A stretch of DNA of 64,000 nucleotides from Edolisoma coerulescens (lineage: Eukaryota > Chordata > Aves > Passeriformes > Campephagidae), in contig VWZW01002639.1 in NCBI GenBank assembly GCA_013397115.1, positions 1,798,838 to 1,862,837 on the forward strand, read 5' to 3'. The notes under the pieces were generated by a model. The model saw nothing but the letters and a program-made list of their open reading frames with translations. It made no database searches and was not told where the DNA came from. Both the position numbers and the translations under genes were made by a program. This document shows, piece by piece, positions 58,471 through 64,000 of this stretch; the first letter of the stretch is position 1, and each line of letters starts with the position of its first letter.

Positions 58471-60639
58471 CTCTAGGCAGCACTTTAAAACAACAAAAAA
58501 TGGTTTATCATATTTATAACAGCCTCAAGGAAGAGAAACTTGCAAGTGACTCAGGCTCTGCTGTCTTTTCCTTCGTGCTGAGTTGTAGCTGGAGTTCTGA
58601 GGAAGGCTGAACTCCCTGGGAGGAGGACTGGCTTCATTTCATGGACTGCTCAGTCACTCCCAAGTTTTCTTCTGAGAGCAAGTTGATGGCAAACTTTAAA
58701 TCAGACTCAGGATGTGGAGAAAGTGTCTGCTGTTTGGAAGGGAGTTGCTCTAAACGTGTAATTTCCTTTAAATGTGTTCAAGATGGGCCCTAAACTTTCA
58801 GGCACCAAAACTACCCTTTGCTAAAGGACAGCTTAACCATCATCTGACATGTTTTGGAGGGCTGTTGATCTGAGTAAGCTGGTTCTTGGTTGCTCTGTTG
58901 TGCCCCAGCAGCCCATAATGCTGATTCAGTGCAGCTTCCTGATCCCTCCAGTGCTAGCTGGGTCACAGCAGCTCGTGTACAAACTGGTGTGGGTGTTAGA
59001 TCAGTGCATTTAGACTCACACATCCCTGATTTAAGGACCACTGCCAGGAACACCTTGCTAACAGGCAGCACTTTGTGTGCTACCATAAAAAAAGAAGAAG
59101 AAATCTCCCCATGGGGAGATTTCAAACTTTCTTGGCTGAGTTTTCATAACTTTAGGAGATCAGATTTCTCCACATCTAAGTGAGAGGAGCAGCACCAAAA
59201 ATACAACAATGCACCCATTTATGTCAGCAGAGATTCTTAACCAGGCACTGCCATGCACTCCTGCCTGCTGGGGAGAGGCAGAAGGAAGCGAGCAATACAA
59301 GTTGAATAAAGGAGGTAATGTCTAGCTTGGAAGTGAAGCTTTAGGAAGCAAATTTAAAACCTGTGCAACAACATGGCAGAGTGTAGGACCATGGGAAAGG
59401 TGCAGCAAGTGTGATTAATCCATGGGCTGTTCTCCAATGCCTGCAGACACCTCCACTGAAAGTGCCACATCAGGCTGGGTAGGGAAGGACAGGCTTTGCC
59501 ATCAAGCCATCACAGGGCTTGCAAGGGTGACGAATGCAAATGTATTTGGAGAACTGAGTTCAGCTCTGTGTGTAAAGCCTGTGTATAACTCATTAATTTA
59601 GGGTTTGTGAGACACATCAACCTAGTGCTGGCTCTCTCCATGGGACTAAATTTCCTTTAAACTGCTTTCACGTGGTGTGCAAACTGGAAACAGGCGTGTT
59701 AGTGATGCTCACAGCAGGGCCTGCAGTGGAGCAGCAGCTCGAGGATGACTCAGAATAACAGCCTTGTCATCCTGGCTGAGCCAGCCAGGGAAGGGGGAGA
59801 GCAAGGGGGACCAAAGGGGGCTCTGTGTCCCACAGCCAGGCTGGTGCCAGGGGAAGGGGGTCTCTGGACGTTCCCACTGTTGTGCTGCCCGAGACTGATT
59901 TATCCTGCGAGATGAGGAGGAGCTGTTCTGAGGAAAGACTTTATTCTTTGCTAATTCATCCACCGAGGCTTGTGCAGTGCATCCAAGAGCCCCTGTCTGA
60001 GTGCTCTTCTAGGTCTGGGGGTGGGAAATGTTGGTGGGAGAGCAGGACACAATACCCAGCACGTGCTTCAGCTCGTTTTGTTTGTGCTGTTCACAGCCCT
60101 TCCAGCCCAGTCTCTCCCCTGCTTCGTGCTCTGTCTCCCATCCAGCCCACCAGAAATGTCTCAGAGTGTTGTCACTGAATGATGCAGAGGGATGGGATGT
60201 GCTGAGCTGGCCAGAGCTTTCTCCTGAGGCTTAGGAGAAGCCAATGCCAAAATTCCGCTGGATCAAGCATGCAGTGAAGGTGGGCTGGGGAACACCCACT
60301 TCATACTTTGTCTATTTGATTATCACTGGTGTCTTGAAGGAAATGTAGGTCCTGCTAAAAATGGTGCTGGTTCTATTTTTAGTATATCTGGGTCAAGATC
60401 TCCCTTTTTATGTCTGTGATCAGATTCATTATTCACTTTCTGGGCATTGCTTTTATCCTCTTATGTTCGACTACAAGATTAGTGGACCTGACTGTGTTGG
60501 TGCTTTTCAATGGTGTTGTCAAAATAAATAAGAAATTGGGATGTTACAGAAACAACCCAAATGCAAGCTCTTCAGAGCTGGTTCTTGGGAAGTTTCCTCC
60601 ATCTACTCAGGTTTGGCTTTGAGGCTCACTCAAACTTTT
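58471..60639. other. No gene recognised; palindrome and G-quadruplex motif
   Basis: Ordinary sequence that contains a 24-bp perfect palindrome (59100-59123) and a four-tract G-quadruplex motif (59788-59820). No repeat element or recognisable exon. Confidence 0.5.
59100..59123. repeat. 24-bp perfect palindrome
   Basis: Perfectly self-complementary sequence centred on CCATGG (59109-59114), with half-site GAAATCTCCCCA (59100-59111). It lies directly after an AAGAAGAAG run. By chance a palindrome with 12-base half-sites is expected far less than once in 64 kb. Function unknown. Confidence 0.95.
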
Positions 60640-61200
60640 TGTGTCACCTGCTCATTTCTGTGTCTACCCAAGTAATTACAATCAAGTGAAATAATTGCAG
60701 CATCCGAAGCATAAAACTCCAGGTCACCCACATGCTCCTGTTTGCCACATTTCTTGTCCAGCCAGGATAAGCCCAGCAAGTTTAGTTCAAATGCCAGTCT
60801 ATGTTGCATGAAGGACTTACCTCTGCCCCTGCCCATTCAGCAACACCCAAGACAAACATCCTCCTGCAGCCATCCAAATCAGTCTAATTGTAAGCAACAG
60901 AAAATGGTGCTTTAAATAAATCTCATTTGCATACTGAGAAAAACTTCTCAGCTTACTGAATATGGAAATTACTGGTGGAAAATTATTTATCGCCTCAGTA
61001 TCAAAATACCAGAGGTTGGCTGGTGCCCTTGGGAAAATCAATTGTGATACAGCAATATTTCTCACTTCCCATATATAATGTGATCTGCCAAATTTAATCC
61101 AGTTTTGCATTTGATGGTCCCCAGTAGGATGAAAAGGTGAAGCTAATGTCATATAAACAATGCCAAGCATCATCCCCCATGAAATTTTATGTGACAGTTG
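60640..61200. other. Candidate conserved non-coding block (long) with octamer and hairpin
   Basis: Over 500 bases of AT-rich, non-repetitive sequence. It contains a perfect POU octamer ATTTGCAT (60925-60932) directly followed by a 7-bp stem-loop, CTGAGAA (60934-60940), loop AAAC, TTCTCAG (60945-60951), which also resembles a heat-shock-type inverted GAA pair. TAATTG-type cores occur near 60884. One of the strongest candidates. Conservation not tested. Confidence 0.38.
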
Positions 61201-62869
61201 AAAGGTGCTGAATTATCCCAAAATAGCTCGGGGATTTCACAGTTCATGCAACCTGGCAGTTTACAACAATGCAAATATTTTGCTGCTCACTTAGCTGCTG
61301 TTCTCTCTTTTTAATTGTAAATTCAGTCCCAGTATTTCAACCTAGAAGGTGAGAATGGAGGGGGTTCATGCTGTGCCATGCACTATCCTCAGCAACCAAA
61401 TGCTGCAGAGTGAGAATGTGGAGGCAGAAGCAAGCATTTGCTAAGCCCAAATGCTTCCCTCTTCGCACACTGTTGATCAACTAAAAGTCTCATCTGCTGC
61501 TATTATCGGGTAATTTTCCCTAAATTTGGTCAGAATGAGAGATTTGTCCAAGGACATATCATGAGCCAAATTGCAGGGTTTTTACCATGTAAAAAAATAT
61601 CCTCCTCTTCTGCTTTTCCCCTGCCTTCCCAGCTCCTGAGAACTGTCTCCATAACGCGGGCACATCATCACTAAGGGAACTCCTTGTTTTTCTTGTCATT
61701 ATCTGCAAAAGGAATCTTGATGTATATGTAGGCTGTTAAAAATGTACACATTTATTGAAAATTGTCTGAGTAAGATGAACTGCTGTTGAGAGTATTTCAG
61801 TTCAGCCTACGAAGTGCTGCTAGTTCCCAGTCCAAGGAGAAGGCTAGATGTGTTTTTCTGCTTCCTTCAGCTTCCCTTGGGCAGTATCGCCAATCTCTGA
61901 CATCCAAGATCTGGGGGAAAAAAAAAAAAGAAAAAAAAAAAAGGGGTTGGGAAAAATCCTTTTGTGGTTATATCTGTGCCGGGGTTCATTCCTTAGCCAC
62001 ATCTGCATCAGAGATCAGCATTGTCTATCAGTACAAGTTTGTTGGGAGCTGCATTCTGCTTGTTTTAGCAGGCATGAGAATTTCTAATTCACCCATAATG
62101 CAGCCAATTGCCAAAGGAACTAAGTTGGTCTCGATACGTCTCACGGGACCTGAGACCCCTCTGTCCATGCTTTTCAAAGGGGTTTGGTTTGGCTTTTCCC
62201 CTCCCTGGGGAGGCAGTGGCCTGTCTGCTGCCCACACAGACCTGAGGTGATGCCCAGTCCCTGTGCTCCGTTCCCAGCATCACAGTGCCAGCCCACGAAG
62301 GGACCAGGCTGAAACTGCAGAGCCTGCTGGGTCCAGAGGGTTCACGTTGTCAGGATTTGTGCAGCTGTGAACTCGGGCAGGATCCGACCTCTGGCTGTAA
62401 AACTCTCAAACAATTTTCATTCATCATTTTTGGCTGGCCCCAGAGCCCCATGGAGTGGCTTTTTCCATGAGCTGTGTTGGGCTGAGGTTTAGCTTGGGGC
62501 TGGAAGTGGGGCTGCAGGGAGGGAGCTGGGGGTCCTGGCTGCAGCCACCACCTCTCCCTGCAGCTGCCCTGCTCAGCCATCGGGGGTGGCTGCTGGTGAC
62601 CGTCCCCCACTGCCTCGGCCACCTGGGACCTGGTCTCAGCCTGTGCCCACGGCAAGCAGCCCGCTTGCAGGGGACAGAAATCAGCAGTGTCCTGTCCTTG
62701 TGAGGACTGGGAAATCCCGGAGGTGCTTGGAGATTTTCTCCCTCCCCTCAGAGAGAGCCAGAGCTGAAGTTCCACTGCAGGGTGGGTCCAGAGCAGAGAC
62801 AAAATTTGGGAAGTGGGCTGGGGGCAGGAATTCTGCAGAGCAGTCGGCTGCTCAGAGCGGCTGTAACCC
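61201..62869. other. No gene recognised; A-rich purine tract
   Basis: Ordinary sequence with a purine tract at 61913-61946. A 154-codon plus-strand open frame (61786-62250) runs through that tract, so it is low-complexity and not called as a gene. Confidence 0.5.
61913..61946. repeat. A-rich purine tract
   Basis: Uninterrupted purine run: G5, two A12 runs separated by one G, then GGGG. The run length is likely to be unreliable in assembly. Confidence 0.85.
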
Positions 62870-63080
62870 CCAAATATAAGTATTTCCTCCCATGTTATTT
62901 ATGAAAATCAGACAGATAATCCTAAAGGCAAAGTTAATGTTAGCCAACGATGAGACATCATCAGCTAACCCAGCCACGTATCTGTTCAAATACTGATATC
63001 TTGCATTGCCAATGTGAAATGGGAATAGCTGCATTATATAAAATATAAGAAGAGAAAGGCATATTATTGTTTTAATGCAA
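62870..63080. other. Candidate conserved non-coding block
   Basis: AT-rich, non-repetitive sequence with an OTX/PITX-type TAATCC (62917-62922) and a short inverted repeat GATGA-GACA-TCATC (62949-62962). Appearance only. Confidence 0.3.
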
Positions 63081-64000
63081 CCTTTCCAAACAAATTTGTA
63101 TTCACGTTGTATCTTAACAGAGAGATGCAGGAAGCAGACAGAAATTTATCTTCTCCAGAGAGTGATAAATCAGTGCCTGGTTCACAGGAATATTTTTCAG
63201 ACATCTCAAGAGCACCATGCACAAAAATACACATACCATGAATTTCCTGAGTGGACAAGGGCTAGCTGGAATGACGACAACAGTAGGAAGAGCACAGACC
63301 AATAGCAGAAACCTGGCAGGAGAAATCTGAGTTACTCCTCTGGAAATGCAGAGAAAACAGCTAGGAAAAGTTTGTCTGCTCATTAGGCAAATGATTTGTA
63401 TTTCCTTCACTGCCTGTCCTCAATGTGCCTTTCATGTAGAGTTTGGCTTCCAGGATGCTCAGGGCTCCTGAGGAACTCACTCCCACGGAAGCATCTCTTC
63501 CCCGCTAGTTTGAAGAGTTCAGCCTCAGAGAAATTTGAGCCAGTGGAAACTTTTGGAGTTAAGTATCACTGTCAGGAAGAGGCCAGCTGAGGTCTCTTAA
63601 AGAGCATTTAGGAGGAAAACACAACTTCTTTGTGGGACTCGCACCCCTCCAGCCTAATTTCCCCTGACAGGACAGCAGTGGCAGCAGGGTTGTTGGACCA
63701 GTGGAGCGGGGACTGTTTTCTTTCCCTTCCTGTAGACATTAACAACTGCTCTCTCCCTTTTAAACAAATCCACACAATAGAAGACAAATCGTCAAGAAGG
63801 ATTAAATCAGTCTGTAAAGCATCCAAATCCTGGACTCAGCTTCTGCATCTGAGAGGGCAAAATTTTCCCCGAGATGGGTTGTGCCACAACCAGGGGTGGC
63901 AAGGACACAGTGCTGGCATGGGAGGAGATAGCATCCCCCTTGGGTAGCAGGACATAGGTGGTCTCAGCACACCTCAGTTGTGATCCTGTGATGTGTTTTG
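63081..64000. other. No gene recognised
   Basis: Ordinary non-coding sequence to the window end; the open frame at 63630-63947 resembles no family. No repeat element seen. Confidence 0.5.

Noticed and set aside
61786..62250. 154-codon plus-strand open frame
   Set aside because: Runs through an A-rich purine tract that yields a lysine-rich stretch; a low-complexity artefact.
1..64000. CRISPR array, operon, insertion sequence, tRNA or rRNA gene, or endogenous retrovirus
   Set aside because: No regularly spaced repeats, no co-linear gene blocks, no conserved RNA-gene boxes and no LTR or primer-binding-site pattern were seen on either strand.

Overview
This window looks like non-coding nuclear DNA from a bird. 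The evidence is the set of short, 5'-truncated CR1 LINE copies with the usual avian 3' ends (18521, 20041, 29976, 35503, 40437 and 53285). There is no other recognisable interspersed repeat, only sparse short microsatellites, moderate G+C, and CpG depletion outside a few islands. There is no sign of bacterial, phage or plasmid organisation: no dense co-linear genes, ribosome binding sites, tRNA or rRNA genes, CRISPR arrays or insertion sequences. I recognised no protein-coding gene. The open frames are short, overlap on both strands and match no family I know. The segment is therefore best read as an intron or a gene-poor interval.

Layout: bases 1-7800 are ordinary sequence around a CpG island (about 2990-3660) and a weaker CpG-rich patch (4170-4520). 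From about 7.8 to 19.2 kb, AT-rich, non-repetitive blocks with homeodomain-type (TAATTA, TGATTAAT) and octamer motifs alternate with featureless DNA. Bases 19.2-30.7 kb are mostly featureless, with three CR1 scraps in the wider 18.5-30 kb interval, two small tandem duplications, a microsatellite and a polypurine tract. Bases 30.7-34.4 kb hold the densest group of regulatory-looking blocks, and 42.0-43.9 kb a second group. Between them are two CR1 copies and the second CpG island (38521-39040). Bases 43.9-51.5 kb are quiet. The right end carries the longest CR1 copy (53285-53653) and further AT-rich blocks at 51.5, 54.1, 55.1, 58.1, 60.6 and 62.9 kb.

My working interpretation is a cis-regulatory landscape of a developmental gene whose exons lie outside the window. 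This is inference: the elements were picked by composition and motif content, without alignment to other genomes. I found no previously undescribed gene system. The most checkable oddities are a 24-bp perfect palindrome at 59100-59123, a near-perfect 26-bp palindrome at 47191-47216, palindromes inside candidate conserved blocks, two CpG islands without a recognised gene, an unusually long open frame at 32286-33005, and two exon-like segments.
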